This document shows, piece by piece, positions 15,737 to 24,738 of a stretch of 32,068 bases of DNA; position 1 is the first letter of the stretch; each line of letters begins with the position of its first letter. The stretch spans positions 1 through 32,068 of the forward strand of contig JAAEUB010000036.1 in NCBI GenBank assembly GCA_024227755.1, given 5' to 3'. The position numbers and the translations under genes are program-made. The notes beneath the pieces are model-generated. The model was given only the letters and a program-made list of their open reading frames with translations. It was not told where the DNA came from and made no database searches. Source of the DNA: Paracoccaceae bacterium. GTDB taxonomy: Bacteria; Pseudomonadota; Alphaproteobacteria; Rhodobacterales; Rhodobacteraceae.

Positions 15737-17058
15737 GCATGGCAGCAGGCTTTCTTGGGGGTGCGAAAGACCGGCTTTTGCCCGCTTCCATACCATTCAG
15801 GTTTTTCCTGTCAGCGGCGGCGTTTCACATTCTTGCCTGGGCGGTGCTGTTTATGGGTGCAGATCAAGTGGCGGGATTTTCGGGCGGCACCGGACCGGTG
15901 CTTGCGGCAATCCACCTGGCGACGTTGGGCGTCTTTTCGATGACGGCAATTGGCGCAAGCTATCAGCTTTTTCCTGTGGTCACGGGCCGAGCACTGGCGC
16001 GAACATGGCCGGTAAGGCTTAGTTTTTGGTTCCTGTTGCCGGGGATAATCCTTCTGGCCTACGGTATGGGACTGGGCACATCCCTTTTCATGCAAACTGG
16101 CGCAGTATTGGTCACTGTCGGGCTGGTAATGTTTGCGTTTGTGATGGCTGGCAATCTAAGCCGGGCGGCAGGCTCCATGCCTGTGGTGGCGGCGCATGGC
16201 TGGGCGGCGTTGGTGGCGCTTATCATGTTTGCCGGGCTGGGTCTTGCGTTGATCTGGGATTTTGAGGTTGGGTTTTTGGCCGATCATAGCGGCCTGGCAA
16301 TCTTGCATATGATTATGGCCAGCTTTGGTTTCATGGGGCTTCTCGTGGGCGGTCTAAGCCTGATCCTGATCCCGATGTTCGTGCTTACACGAAGTCTGGG
16401 GAACCGGCCGGGATGGGTGCAGCTGGCCTTGGCGGGGCTTGCTCTTGTGTGTTTTTCAATCGCAAACCTGATGGAAATTCCAGCCCTGAACTGGCTTGCC
16501 GTTCTGGCGGGACTGATCACAGCGGGAACCTATATCTGGCAGATGCGCAAAGCTCAGGCTGCAAGCATGCGCAAGCGTCTGGGCCTGTCTTTCATACTTA
16601 TCCGCAGCTCGTGGGGCTTATTGATTCTAACCCTCGTGATCGGCGGCGTCATTCAGGCAGGCCTGCCCATTCCAAATGCCCCGGCATTGTTTGGCTTTGC
16701 CTTGCTGGCGGGCTGGCTCTTAACCTTTCTGACCGGCGTGCTGCAACGGATCATGCCGTTTCTTGCTTCGATGCATGCCAGCGGTATGTCCGGCCTACCA
16801 ATGCTTATGTCCGAACTGGTGGTCGAGACCCCGCTGAAGATCCATGCCTACAGCCACTTTGCGGCGCTCGCTTTGGTGGGGGCCGGGATTGTGCTTGATA
16901 TGACCGTGCTGGTTCAACTGGGCGCAGTTTCCGGCACAATCGGGGCGCTGGCCTTTCTGGCCTTTGCCCTCAACGTGGTGCTGAAACTACGCGCATCACA
17001 GCAAGGCAACCGCGACATCAAGCGCGGGAAACGTCAAAGTTCGCGCGCGCGCAAGTAA
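15733..17058 (+). CDS. polytopic membrane protein, possibly heme-copper-oxidase-I/NnrS-like
   Basis: This 441-residue protein has about 12 hydrophobic segments and a basic C-terminal tail. Histidines inside or at the edges of membrane segments (AIHLATLG ~66, AAHGWAA ~154, ILHMIMAS ~193, HASGMSG and HAYSHFAA near 355-380) could bind heme or metal, and the H-x3-G pattern recalls NnrS and distant subunit-I relatives of heme-copper oxidases. I cannot name the family with certainty. Association with DUF2249 and, in the same locus, hemerythrin points to O2 or NO handling. ATG 15733 overlaps the DUF2249 stop. The 3' end overlaps the convergent gst gene by 25 bp. Confidence 0.6.
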   Translation: MSMAAGFLGGAKDRLLPASIPFRFFLSAAAFHILAWAVLFMGADQVAGFSGGTGPVLAAIHLATLGVFSMTAIGASYQLFPVVTGRALARTWPVRLSFWFLLPGIILLAYGMGLGTSLFMQTGAVLVTVGLVMFAFVMAGNLSRAAGSMPVVAAHGWAALVALIMFAGLGLALIWDFEVGFLADHSGLAILHMIMASFGFMGLLVGGLSLILIPMFVLTRSLGNRPGWVQLALAGLALVCFSIANLMEIPALNWLAVLAGLITAGTYIWQMRKAQAASMRKRLGLSFILIRSSWGLLILTLVIGGVIQAGLPIPNAPALFGFALLAGWLLTFLTGVLQRIMPFLASMHASGMSGLPMLMSELVVETPLKIHAYSHFAALALVGAGIVLDMTVLVQLGAVSGTIGALAFLAFALNVVLKLRASQQGNRDIKRGKRQSSRARK

Positions 17059-17618
17059 GCCTCGCGGCTGGTCAGGCGCTTTGAATATGCCTTGAAGTCG
17101 TCTTGCAGGGGAAATTTCGACGTGGCCGCCCAGGCAGCGCAATGACAGGCCAGAATATCCGGGATCGTCATTTTATCGCCCATTAAGAACGGCCCCTTGC
17201 CCAACCGTTGCAGTAAAAAGCCCTGCGAGCGCTCAAATTCCCATTTCAGCGAAGGCTTGACCTCGGGCACCCGCTTTTCTTCGGGCAAAATGAATGTGTG
17301 GCGTGCTGCCGTCCAAAGCGCCGCATCCATCTCGTCCAGCACAAATTGCGTCAGGGCGTCCTGGCGCGCGCGCTCCAGCGTGCCGGCGGGGAAGGTCAGC
17401 GCGCCGTGTTTATCGGCCAGATAGGTGATGATGGCGGTCGAATCGATGATCGGTTCCCCGTCCACCAGCAATACCGGCACTTTGCCCGAGGGATTATAGG
17501 CCAGTATTTTCTCGCTCCAGGGTGCGACGTCCAGATGTTCGTATTCCAGCCCCAGTTCTTCAAGCATCCACAACACCCGAAAAGCCCGTGTCCGCACGGT
17601 TCCAACAACCTGATACAT
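17034..17618 (-). CDS. glutathione S-transferase family protein
   Basis: This 194-residue cytosolic GST has an N-terminal thioredoxin-like domain (1-~75) with the cis-proline segment GKVPVLL and the Asp-Ser-Thr-Ala-Ile glutathione-binding turn (~58-63), and an all-helical C-terminal domain. The substrate is unknown. The ATG overlaps the holA stop (TAATG at 17616-17620), so it is the last gene of the leuS-lptE-holA operon. Its end overlaps the end of the catabolic locus. Confidence 0.85.
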   Translation of the reverse strand: MYQVVGTVRTRAFRVLWMLEELGLEYEHLDVAPWSEKILAYNPSGKVPVLLVDGEPIIDSTAIITYLADKHGALTFPAGTLERARQDALTQFVLDEMDAALWTAARHTFILPEEKRVPEVKPSLKWEFERSQGFLLQRLGKGPFLMGDKMTIPDILACHCAAWAATSKFPLQDDFKAYSKRLTSREAYLRAREL

Positions 17619-18640
17619 TATCGCGCTCCCAGCATTGCGAGCCGGATCAATGTCCGCTCCATCACTGCCATTTGAGGGGCGGCGGCGGCCGAGCGCAACT
17701 GCAAATCCGTATCAACCAGCATTTTCAACGCCTGCTCCAACTTGTTTATGCCCCATTTACTTGCTTGCCTGGCCATCTGATCGCGCATTTTGAAATGCAC
17801 CGGCGGTCGCGCACGGCTTATACCCTGAGCCGGGCCGCTTGGGTCCGAGGCCGCTGCATGCAGCACCCGAAAATGCCGGGTCGCACCAATGCACAGGCCC
17901 ACCGGTTGAACGCCCTGTGCCTGCAAGCGCCGCAGAACCGGGCCAATGCGCGAGGCAACACCGTCGGCGGTAATGTTCAACACCTCGTCCAACGCAGCCT
18001 CGGTCGAGGCCGGGGCAAGCGCCGCAATATCAGCGGGGTTTAAAGGCGTGTCGTCGCCAATCTTGTAAAGCGACAATTTTTCGATGGTTTGACGAAAGTC
18101 ACCCGGGTCCAATATGCGCGACAGGTCGGTCAGGTCGGCCATCGCCTCGGCGCTGACATTTCTCAGACTGGCCCCGGCCAAAAGAGTTTCGATTTCGGCG
18201 CGCGAGGGTGGGTCATCGTAGATCCCGGCAGCAAAGGCATTTCTGTGGCCCTCAAAATGCTTGCGCAAAGCGGATCGTGGGGTAAGGCTGCCCGCTGTCA
18301 CCACCACCTGCGCGTCACCTTCCTGCCATTCATCCAATGCCGCAGTGATTATCTTGGCAAGAGAATCGGTGGCGTCTTCGACAAAAGCCACGCGAGGGCC
18401 AGGGAAAAACCCCTGTGCCTTGATCGCGTCCGATAATAAAGCAGGGTCTTTGCGCAGATCTGCGGCGGGAATGCGGGTCAGGCGCATTTCGTCGTCACCG
18501 TTTGGGCCGATCAGGGCGCTGATAAGCTCCTGACGCTTCAAAGCCACTCGCATCGTATCATTTCCAAAAAGCAACAGCCCTGTGCGGTGTGGCTCGGGCT
18601 TGGCAAAATAGCCAGCGGCATCCCGCGGGCTAAGCTTCAT
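17618..18640 (-). CDS. holA: DNA polymerase III delta subunit
   Basis: This 340-residue clamp-loader subunit opens the beta clamp during its loading on DNA. The N-terminal region with LLLFGNDTMRV (~21-31) and the C-terminal collar domain fit HolA, and the neighbours lptE and leuS are its usual partners. The ATG overlaps the lptE stop. The sequence appears complete. Confidence 0.88.
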   Translation of the reverse strand: MKLSPRDAAGYFAKPEPHRTGLLLFGNDTMRVALKRQELISALIGPNGDDEMRLTRIPAADLRKDPALLSDAIKAQGFFPGPRVAFVEDATDSLAKIITAALDEWQEGDAQVVVTAGSLTPRSALRKHFEGHRNAFAAGIYDDPPSRAEIETLLAGASLRNVSAEAMADLTDLSRILDPGDFRQTIEKLSLYKIGDDTPLNPADIAALAPASTEAALDEVLNITADGVASRIGPVLRRLQAQGVQPVGLCIGATRHFRVLHAAASDPSGPAQGISRARPPVHFKMRDQMARQASKWGINKLEQALKMLVDTDLQLRSAAAAPQMAVMERTLIRLAMLGAR

Positions 18641-19125
18641 GCCAGCCAGTCCGGGGCCGTAGAGATCAGGCGCGTGGTCAGAAGATCGGCAAGTGCGACC
18701 ATCAGGCGGCGATACGCATCACGTTCGACCGAAGCGGTCGAAACGGTCGAGCCCTGGTTTGAATATGAGGTAAAAGAGGTTACGCTGCCTGACTGTACCT
18801 GCGCCCCGGTGCTTTGATCGGTCAGGGTAAACGTCACCGTGCCAAAGACCTGAATACGGGTAATTTCTGAGCTGACGGTGACGCCCGCGTTTTCACTGCG
18901 TGTCGTTATCCGGTAATCCAGCGTAAAGCGTGCGCCCGACGGTTGGCCCAGCCGTTCTTCCAGCCGCTTGACCAGTTCATATGCGTCACGGTCTTCGGGC
19001 GCTGCAACCTGCACAGCCCCCCTTAATCCCTCTGCGCCGCCACCCGGACCATAGACAGGGCTGAAGCCGCAGGCGGGCAGCGCCAACAGCGAGGTCAGTA
19101 TAAGACGGCGGTTAAATGACAACAT
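18637..19125 (-). CDS. lptE: LPS-assembly lipoprotein LptE
   Basis: This 162-residue lipoprotein has an N-terminal signal (basic MLSFNRR, hydrophobic [11 protein letters not shown]) and a lipobox LPAC with Cys19 as lipidation site. It forms the plug of the outer-membrane LPS translocon with LptD. The call rests on the lipoprotein signal, the length, the FSPVYG start of the mature part and the position between leuS and holA, which is conserved in many Gram-negative bacteria. It overlaps leuS by 14 bp. Confidence 0.85.
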   Translation of the reverse strand: MLSFNRRLILTSLLALPACGFSPVYGPGGGAEGLRGAVQVAAPEDRDAYELVKRLEERLGQPSGARFTLDYRITTRSENAGVTVSSEITRIQVFGTVTFTLTDQSTGAQVQSGSVTSFTSYSNQGSTVSTASVERDAYRRLMVALADLLTTRLISTAPDWLA

Positions 19126-21664
19126 TCACGATTCGCCCCGGTACAACGATGACTTTCTTAGGGCTGGCCCCCGCCAGCGCCTTTTGCACAGCTTGGTCCG
19201 ACAGCGCGATTTTTTCAACCTCTTCGCGGCTCATATCTTTTGGAACGCTGATTTCCGCCCGCCTTTTTCCGTTAATCTGGATTGGCAGGGTAACATTGTC
19301 GTCCGCCATCATCGCCTCATCGGCCCGGGGCCATGGCGCTTCGGCTATCAGCCCGCTGCCGCCTTGATGCGCCCAGATGTCTTCGGCCAGATGCGGCGTG
19401 AAAGGTGACATGAGTTGCGCCAGCACCATCACCGCCTCGCGCTGCGCCCCAGCCGAGGCTTTGGATTTTGCCAATGTGTTGGTAAAGGCATAGATCTTTG
19501 CAATTGCCGCATTAAAACCAAAGCTTTCAACGCCCATCGTGACATCGTGGATGGTCTTGTGCATGGCACGCAGCAGGTCCGTATCGCCCGTGCCCTTCGC
19601 ATCAGATTCCATCGCGCCGATCTTATCACAAAGGTTCCAGACCCGGCCCAGAAACTTGAACGAGGCTTCGGCGCCAGAAGCTGTCCACTCCACGTCGCGT
19701 TCGGGGGGCGAATCGGACAGAACAAACCAGCGCGCGGTATCAGCCCCAAAGGTTTCGATGATTTTCACCGGGTCCACCACGTTGTTTTTTGATTTCGACA
19801 TTTTGGCCGAGGGGATAACCTCAATTTCGCTTCCATCCTTGATTAAAAACCCGCGCCCTTCGCGCAATTCGACCTCCTCGGGATAATAAAAGGTCTTGCG
19901 ACCGTCCTGCGCAGTGGTTTGAAAAATCGCGTGCGTCACCATGCCTTGGGTGAAAAGCGCATCGAACGGCTCGATCGCTGATTTGGGCAGATGGCCGCAG
20001 ATATGCATGGCCCGCGCGAAAAAGCGTGAATACAGCAAGTGAAGAATCGCATGCTCAATGCCGCCAATATACTGGTCGACATTCATCCAGTAATCGACCT
20101 CAGCCGCATCAGTTGGCGTTTCGGCGCGTGGTGCTGTGAAACGGGCGAAATACCATGACGAATCAACAAATGTGTCCATCGTGTCGGTTTCGCGACTCGC
20201 CGGCTTGCCGCAGTTCGGGCAAGCACAGTCGCGCCAAGTGGGGTGGTGATCCAGCGGATTGCCGGGCTTGTCAAAGCTGACATCCATTGGCAACTCAATC
20301 GGCAGATTTTCCTTTTTCTCAGGCACAACACCGCAAGCATCGCAATGCACAACGGGTATCGGTGCGCCCCAAAAGCGTTGACGCGAAAGCCCCCAGTCGC
20401 GCAGACGGTATTGCACCTTGCCCTGTCCCAGATCACGCGCTTCGAACCAGTCAATTGTCGCCTCGACCCCTTCGGTTGAAGAAACCTCGCCAATGCCCGC
20501 GAAATGGTCGATATAGGCGACCGTTTCCGTCTTTGCAGGCACCAAAGCCTCGTCCGCTACGTCATTCGATGTGCCCGGCATATAGAATGCATTCTCGACC
20601 GGCAGATCATATTTACGGGCAAAGTCCAGATCGCGCTGGTCATGTGCCGGGCAGCCAAAGACAGCACCGGTGCCATAATCCATCAAAACAAAGTTGCCGA
20701 CCCAGACCGGCAGGTCATGATCGGGATAAACCGGGTGTTTGACGGTCAGGCCGGTATCAAAGCCGCGCTTTTCAGCCTTTTCCATCGCCTCTTCCGATGT
20801 GCCCATCTTGCGACATTCGGCATTAAAGGCGGCAAGGTCGTGATTCGCCGCCTCCAGTTCCTTTGACAAGGGGTGATCAGGTGAAATGGCAATAAAACTG
20901 GCCCCGCGCATTGTGTCGGGCCGGGTGGAATAACAAATAATCTCGCCGCCGCCATCACGGCGCTCAAACCTGATATCAATGCCCCGGCTTTTACCGATCC
21001 AGTTGGCCTGCATCAGGCGTACCTTTTCCGGCCAATCCTCCAGCCCGTCCAGAGCTTCAAGAAGTTCCTCGCTGAAATCGCTGATTTTGAAGAACCACTG
21101 GGTCAGTTCGCGCCGCTCGACCGCAGCACCTGAACGCCAGCCGCAGCCGTCGATCACCTGCTCGTTGGCCAGTACGGTCATATCGACCGGGTCCCAGTTG
21201 ACCACCGCTTCTTTGCGGTAAACCAGTCCTTTACTGAGAAAATCAATGAACATGGACTGCTGCTGGCCGTAATATTCCGGGTCACAGGTGGCAAATTCAC
21301 GGGACCAATCAAGCGACCAGCCCATCGGGCGCATCTGTTCCTTCATCTCGGCAATGTTGCCATAGGTATATTCAGCCGGATGCACACCTGTCTTCATCGC
21401 GGCGTTTTCGGCGGGCATACCAAATGCGTCCCATCCCATCGGGTGCAACACCGAAAATCCGCATGATGCCTTATAACGCGCGATTACGTCGCCCATCGTG
21501 TAATTGCGCACATGCCCGATATGAATGCGGCCGGACGGATAGGGAAACATCTCAAGCACATAATATTTCGGCTTATTTAAATCGCGCTTGGCGTGGAAAA
21601 TGCCGGCCTTGTCCCAGGCCTCCTGCCATTTTGGTTCGATATCTGCGGGGGTGTAGCGGGACAT
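19112..21664 (-). CDS. leuS: leucyl-tRNA synthetase
   Basis: This 850-residue class I synthetase charges tRNA-Leu. HIGH is at 48-51 (IHIGH after PYPSGR), KMSKS at 621-625, and an editing domain lies between. A cysteine-rich zinc-type insert (CDACG and CACPNCG) lies near residues 443-486. The length is normal for bacterial LeuS. AAGGA stands about 9 bp before the ATG. A terminator-like hairpin lies only 16-45 bp upstream of the start codon (21681-21710), which leaves little room for a separate promoter. Confidence 0.97.
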   Translation of the reverse strand: MSRYTPADIEPKWQEAWDKAGIFHAKRDLNKPKYYVLEMFPYPSGRIHIGHVRNYTMGDVIARYKASCGFSVLHPMGWDAFGMPAENAAMKTGVHPAEYTYGNIAEMKEQMRPMGWSLDWSREFATCDPEYYGQQQSMFIDFLSKGLVYRKEAVVNWDPVDMTVLANEQVIDGCGWRSGAAVERRELTQWFFKISDFSEELLEALDGLEDWPEKVRLMQANWIGKSRGIDIRFERRDGGGEIICYSTRPDTMRGASFIAISPDHPLSKELEAANHDLAAFNAECRKMGTSEEAMEKAEKRGFDTGLTVKHPVYPDHDLPVWVGNFVLMDYGTGAVFGCPAHDQRDLDFARKYDLPVENAFYMPGTSNDVADEALVPAKTETVAYIDHFAGIGEVSSTEGVEATIDWFEARDLGQGKVQYRLRDWGLSRQRFWGAPIPVVHCDACGVVPEKKENLPIELPMDVSFDKPGNPLDHHPTWRDCACPNCGKPASRETDTMDTFVDSSWYFARFTAPRAETPTDAAEVDYWMNVDQYIGGIEHAILHLLYSRFFARAMHICGHLPKSAIEPFDALFTQGMVTHAIFQTTAQDGRKTFYYPEEVELREGRGFLIKDGSEIEVIPSAKMSKSKNNVVDPVKIIETFGADTARWFVLSDSPPERDVEWTASGAEASFKFLGRVWNLCDKIGAMESDAKGTGDTDLLRAMHKTIHDVTMGVESFGFNAAIAKIYAFTNTLAKSKASAGAQREAVMVLAQLMSPFTPHLAEDIWAHQGGSGLIAEAPWPRADEAMMADDNVTLPIQINGKRRAEISVPKDMSREEVEKIALSDQAVQKALAGASPKKVIVVPGRIVNVVI

Positions 21665-21680
21665 GTATCTGGTCCTTGAT

Positions 21681-21710
21681 AAAGAAAACGCCGGGCGCGG
21701 GACCCGGCGT
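21681..21710 (-). terminator. terminator-like hairpin upstream of leuS
   Basis: CGCCGGG (21689-21695) pairs with CCCGGCG (21703-21709) around a 7-base loop. On the minus strand it is followed by TTTTCTTT, as a Rho-independent terminator reading leftward. It stands between the DUF3576 gene and leuS. It could end the former's transcript or attenuate leuS. Confidence 0.65.
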
Positions 21711-21737
21711 GTTGATATTTTTCAAGCGTGGCGGGGT

Positions 21738-22217
21738 CTAGAGATTACCGTCAGCAATCCGTAGCTGACGGGCGCGTGTAAGTATCGCATCCTCGATCGC
21801 GTGCACCGCTTCGGTGCTGGCAGGACCGCTGCGTGTATAAAGCGAAACGTTCAGGGCGCGCGCGTCCAAAGCCGGATCACTGACGTAAACCGTGGCTTTA
21901 TACGCCCGGCCACCACCCGGCGGGGTGCCGTAGCCAAATACTATAATGCCTGAAAAGGGATCCGCCGCTTCAACTGGCAAAAAGCTCAGAACGTCAAGGC
22001 TGGCATTCCAGATGTATTTATTTACTTCCACCGTGGTATTGGGGTCGTCCACATTGCTGAACAGGTCCCAAATGGTTTCGCGATCAGGATCGGCCTGTGT
22101 CTGTGCATCCTGACCGACCGAAACTTTTTGACCAAAAAGCTTGCCATTGCCACAGGCTGACACGGCAAAAAGGCTGATTCCCATAAGAACAGCTAAAAAA
22201 ATTCGTCTGATCGTCAT
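21738..22217 (-). CDS. DUF3576 lipoprotein
   Basis: This 159-residue protein has a lipoprotein signal (TIRRIFLAVLMGISLFAVSAC) with Cys22 as the lipidation site. The mature part contains WDLFSN and KYIWNASLDVLSFLP, as in the DUF3576 family, common in alphaproteobacteria next to leuS. Its function is unknown; a role in the envelope is likely. I chose ATG 22217; a TTG two codons earlier is in frame. Confidence 0.8.
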   Translation of the reverse strand: MTIRRIFLAVLMGISLFAVSACGNGKLFGQKVSVGQDAQTQADPDRETIWDLFSNVDDPNTTVEVNKYIWNASLDVLSFLPVEAADPFSGIIVFGYGTPPGGGRAYKATVYVSDPALDARALNVSLYTRSGPASTEAVHAIEDAILTRARQLRIADGNL

Positions 22218-22501
22218 GATCAAGCCCCGCTGATAATTCTACCCCTAAGTAACCAAGGCCCAAGGGGCTGGCAAGAGGCCGGTAAGCGTTTTCCCCGATC
22301 TGAATTTCCAAAGGGAACCGGGGCCTTGGCAAAAAACTGCCTAAAATCACGACTGTGGCAAAGCTGCACCATTTTTTGAGAGTCTTTTTTTGCAGTTCGT
22401 CGCCCGCTTGCAATGTTGCGGCGAAAGGGCGACACAAAAGCATACTCAATTCGGATTCCCTGAATTGGGGTAGTTTTGAAAATAAAACGAGGGAAAACGA
22501 A
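22218..22501. promoter_or_regulatory. divergent intergenic region between DUF3576 gene and porin
   Basis: This is 284 bp without a gene. It contains a small inverted repeat CAATTC (22447-22452)/GAATTG (22462-22467) in the presumed porin leader and A/T-rich runs around 22370-22395. Promoters for both genes must lie here, but I cannot assign hexamers with confidence. Confidence 0.4.
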
Positions 22502-23479
22502 ATGAAAAAGATTCTTCTTGCTTCTACAATTCTGGTCGGTTCGGCCGGTGTTGCAGCCGCAGATGTCAGCTTTAGTGGCTCAGCCTACATGGGCCTTGGC
22601 ACACTTAGCCAGGGCGCACTTTGGGTTCCGCTGGCTTCCGCCTCTGCGACCGCTTCAATGTCCGGCGAAACCGATGGTGGCCTGGGCTTTGGTGCTAGCT
22701 TCAAAATCAGCGGTGGTGGTGCAACAGGCATTACTACTTCCAGCACGTCGTTCTGGACTTACAGCGACGCTGGTGCCGTAAACACCAACATCAACCTCTT
22801 TTGCACCAACGGCGGTGGCACCGCCATCGGCTGTGGCAATACCACAGCTGCCACCGTTTCCGTCACCTCTGCTACCGTCTCCAGCACCGTCTCTGGTAAC
22901 GCTGGCAGCGTTGGTGATCTGAGCGTGTGGATTTCCGGCGACTTTGGTAAAGTATCACTTACCGCAGACGCAAGTGACCCAACCACAGTAATTGGCTATA
23001 CCGGCACATTTGGTGGGTTTACCGTTTCTGGTGCTTACACTACGGGTGCGATTGCTCCTGTTGACAGCGAGCATGGCGACTGGAATATCAAACTTGCTTA
23101 TGCTTCTGGCGACTATAGCGCCTATTATAAGCATGCCTTTGACGCCAGCGGAAATTCCGGAACTGGGATGAACGTTGATACAATCGGTGGTTCCGCATCT
23201 TTTGGTGACTTCGGTGTTAGCGCGTCGTTCTCTCAAGATAATCTGACGGCCGGGTCTCGCACTGGCTGGGATCTTGGTGTGTCGTGGTCTTCCGGTGCAA
23301 TTTCGGCTGGTGTGGATATTGGTCAAAATCGCCCAACCGGCTTCAACACCATGGGCATTTCGCTCGGTTATGACCTGGGCGGCGGTGCTTCCGTTGACTT
23401 CGCTTACTCTGATCTGAACACCGCCATAAACGGCGCTGCGACAGAGATGATGAAACTGGGCGTAAGCATGTCCTTCTGA
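22502..23479 (+). CDS. outer-membrane porin (Rhodobacter type)
   Basis: This 325-residue protein has a cleavable signal peptide (MKKILLAS...GVAAA, cut before Asp21). The mature part is glycine- and serine-rich with alternating beta-strand pattern and ends in Phe, as needed for beta-barrel assembly. The Asp-Val-Ser-Phe-Ser-Gly start is typical of alphaproteobacterial porins. A Ser/Thr/Val-rich stretch (~113-135) follows two cysteines, Cys101 and Cys111, possibly an exposed loop with a disulfide. ATG 22502 is preceded by GAGGGAAAA. An upstream in-frame start at 22355 would spoil the signal peptide. A strong terminator follows. Confidence 0.9.
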   Translation: MKKILLASTILVGSAGVAAADVSFSGSAYMGLGTLSQGALWVPLASASATASMSGETDGGLGFGASFKISGGGATGITTSSTSFWTYSDAGAVNTNINLFCTNGGGTAIGCGNTTAATVSVTSATVSSTVSGNAGSVGDLSVWISGDFGKVSLTADASDPTTVIGYTGTFGGFTVSGAYTTGAIAPVDSEHGDWNIKLAYASGDYSAYYKHAFDASGNSGTGMNVDTIGGSASFGDFGVSASFSQDNLTAGSRTGWDLGVSWSSGAISAGVDIGQNRPTGFNTMGISLGYDLGGGASVDFAYSDLNTAINGAATEMMKLGVSMSF

Positions 23480-23506
23480 TCTGACCAGATCAAATGAGTA
23501 TTGGGA

Positions 23507-23535
23507 AGAGCGGGCCTTGGCCCGCTCTTTTCTTT
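23507..23535 (+). terminator. Rho-independent terminator of the porin gene
   Basis: AGAGCGGGCC (23507-23516) pairs with GGCCCGCTCT (23519-23528), a 10-bp perfect inverted repeat followed by TTTCTTTT, 28 bp after the porin stop codon. Confidence 0.9.
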
Positions 23536-23581
23536 TGTGCATAAGGTTGTTTGACAAAACACCCTTTTCCAAAGGTCCGCC

Positions 23582-24235
23582 ATGCCACTGACCGACATTC
23601 TTGACAGAATTACCGCTGAAGAGGTTCGCACCAACCGCGCACCCGGAACCACCCACCTGATCGCAGTTTCCAAAGTTCAGCCGCTTGAACGTGTGGTTGC
23701 AGTTCTGGAAGAAGGCCACCGGATTTTTGGTGAAAACAAGGTGCAGGAGGCTATGGGCAAATGGCCCGCCCTGCGTGAACGCTTTGCGGGCGTCGAACTT
23801 CACCTGATCGGCCCATTGCAAACCAACAAGGCGCGTCAGGCGATGCAGCTTTTCGACGCCATCCATACGCTCGACCGGCGCAAGCTGGCCCGCACCATCG
23901 CACGGCTGGCCGAAGAAACCGGCCATTGCCCTGATCTGTTCATACAAGTCAATACCGGGACCGAGCCGCAAAAGGCAGGCATCTTACCCGCTGACGCCGA
24001 TGCCTTTATCGCCGAGTGCCGTGAATTGGGGTTGAAAATCAAAGGGTTGATGTGCATCCCGCCGATCGAGGAAGAGCCATCGCTGCATTTCGCCCTGCTG
24101 GCAAAAATCGCTGCTCGCAATGACCTGCCGGAATTATCCATGGGTATGAGCAGTGATTTTGAGCGCGCCATTGCCCAGGGTGCGACTTATGTGCGTGTCG
24201 GTTCGGCGATCTTTGGCGAACGCGATTATTCTTAA
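23582..24235 (+). CDS. yggS: YggS-family pyridoxal 5'-phosphate homeostasis protein
   Basis: This 217-residue PLP-binding protein of the alanine-racemase N-terminal fold has the PLP lysine at Lys31 in AVSKVQP. GENKVQEA (~50-57) and the phosphate-binding C-terminal segment SMGMSSDFE...VRVGSAIFG are as in YggS/PROSC. It buffers free PLP and affects amino-acid pools. It is separated from the porin by a terminator, and its stop overlaps the end of the convergent L,D-transpeptidase gene by 4 bp. Confidence 0.93.
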   Translation: MPLTDILDRITAEEVRTNRAPGTTHLIAVSKVQPLERVVAVLEEGHRIFGENKVQEAMGKWPALRERFAGVELHLIGPLQTNKARQAMQLFDAIHTLDRRKLARTIARLAEETGHCPDLFIQVNTGTEPQKAGILPADADAFIAECRELGLKIKGLMCIPPIEEEPSLHFALLAKIAARNDLPELSMGMSSDFERAIAQGATYVRVGSAIFGERDYS

Positions 24236-24738
24236 CGCACGAAAATTCGCGAACGTGGTGACCAGCGCGCCAATATCCACCGTAAATGCACTGGCGCAAA
24301 AGCGATGCAGCCTTCCGTCGGGTGCCGTGGTTTGCGCCAATTGTGGATGAAAATGGCCGAGCCCTTGCCCGGCACCGCATCAGGCCAGTTCCAGTCGCTA
24401 AACAGCACGATGTCATAAAGCGGATCCGCCCGGCGCAGGCTTTCAAAGCTGAACGGATGGGTGCGGGCGTTAATAAACTGATTGTAATCCGGGTCGCGGG
24501 CGTCATCCGACCAGATGTCATTTGGTCCGATTGGGTGAAGGGCCGGGGCAGGGGGGCGGACCAGTCTGTCTGGCCGGAACCCACCTCCGACAATGCACCA
24601 AAAACCTGCCGGAGAGATCCCGTCGCCCTCGGTTTTCTCTGCCCTGATGCCTCCACGACCGACCGAACAGGGAAAGCGCCGGCCATGAAATCGCGCGCCC
24701 CATTTGGTGACAACCATATCGGTGCGATTTGGCTTCAC
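24232..24738 (-). CDS. L,D-transpeptidase (YkuD) family protein
   Basis: This 168-residue protein has the YkuD catalytic motif His132-x11-Gly143-Cys144 (AIFIHN...TEGCIAF). The N-terminal segment GRGGIRAEKTEGDGISPAG fits the group of stand-alone L,D-transpeptidase-like domains. Such enzymes crosslink or modify peptidoglycan. No signal peptide is visible from GTG 24738, so export or an upstream start is an open question. The GTG overlaps the ribA stop (GTGA), so the two genes are coupled. Confidence 0.85.
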   Translation of the reverse strand: MKPNRTDMVVTKWGARFHGRRFPCSVGRGGIRAEKTEGDGISPAGFWCIVGGGFRPDRLVRPPAPALHPIGPNDIWSDDARDPDYNQFINARTHPFSFESLRRADPLYDIVLFSDWNWPDAVPGKGSAIFIHNWRKPRHPTEGCIAFAPVHLRWILARWSPRSRIFVR

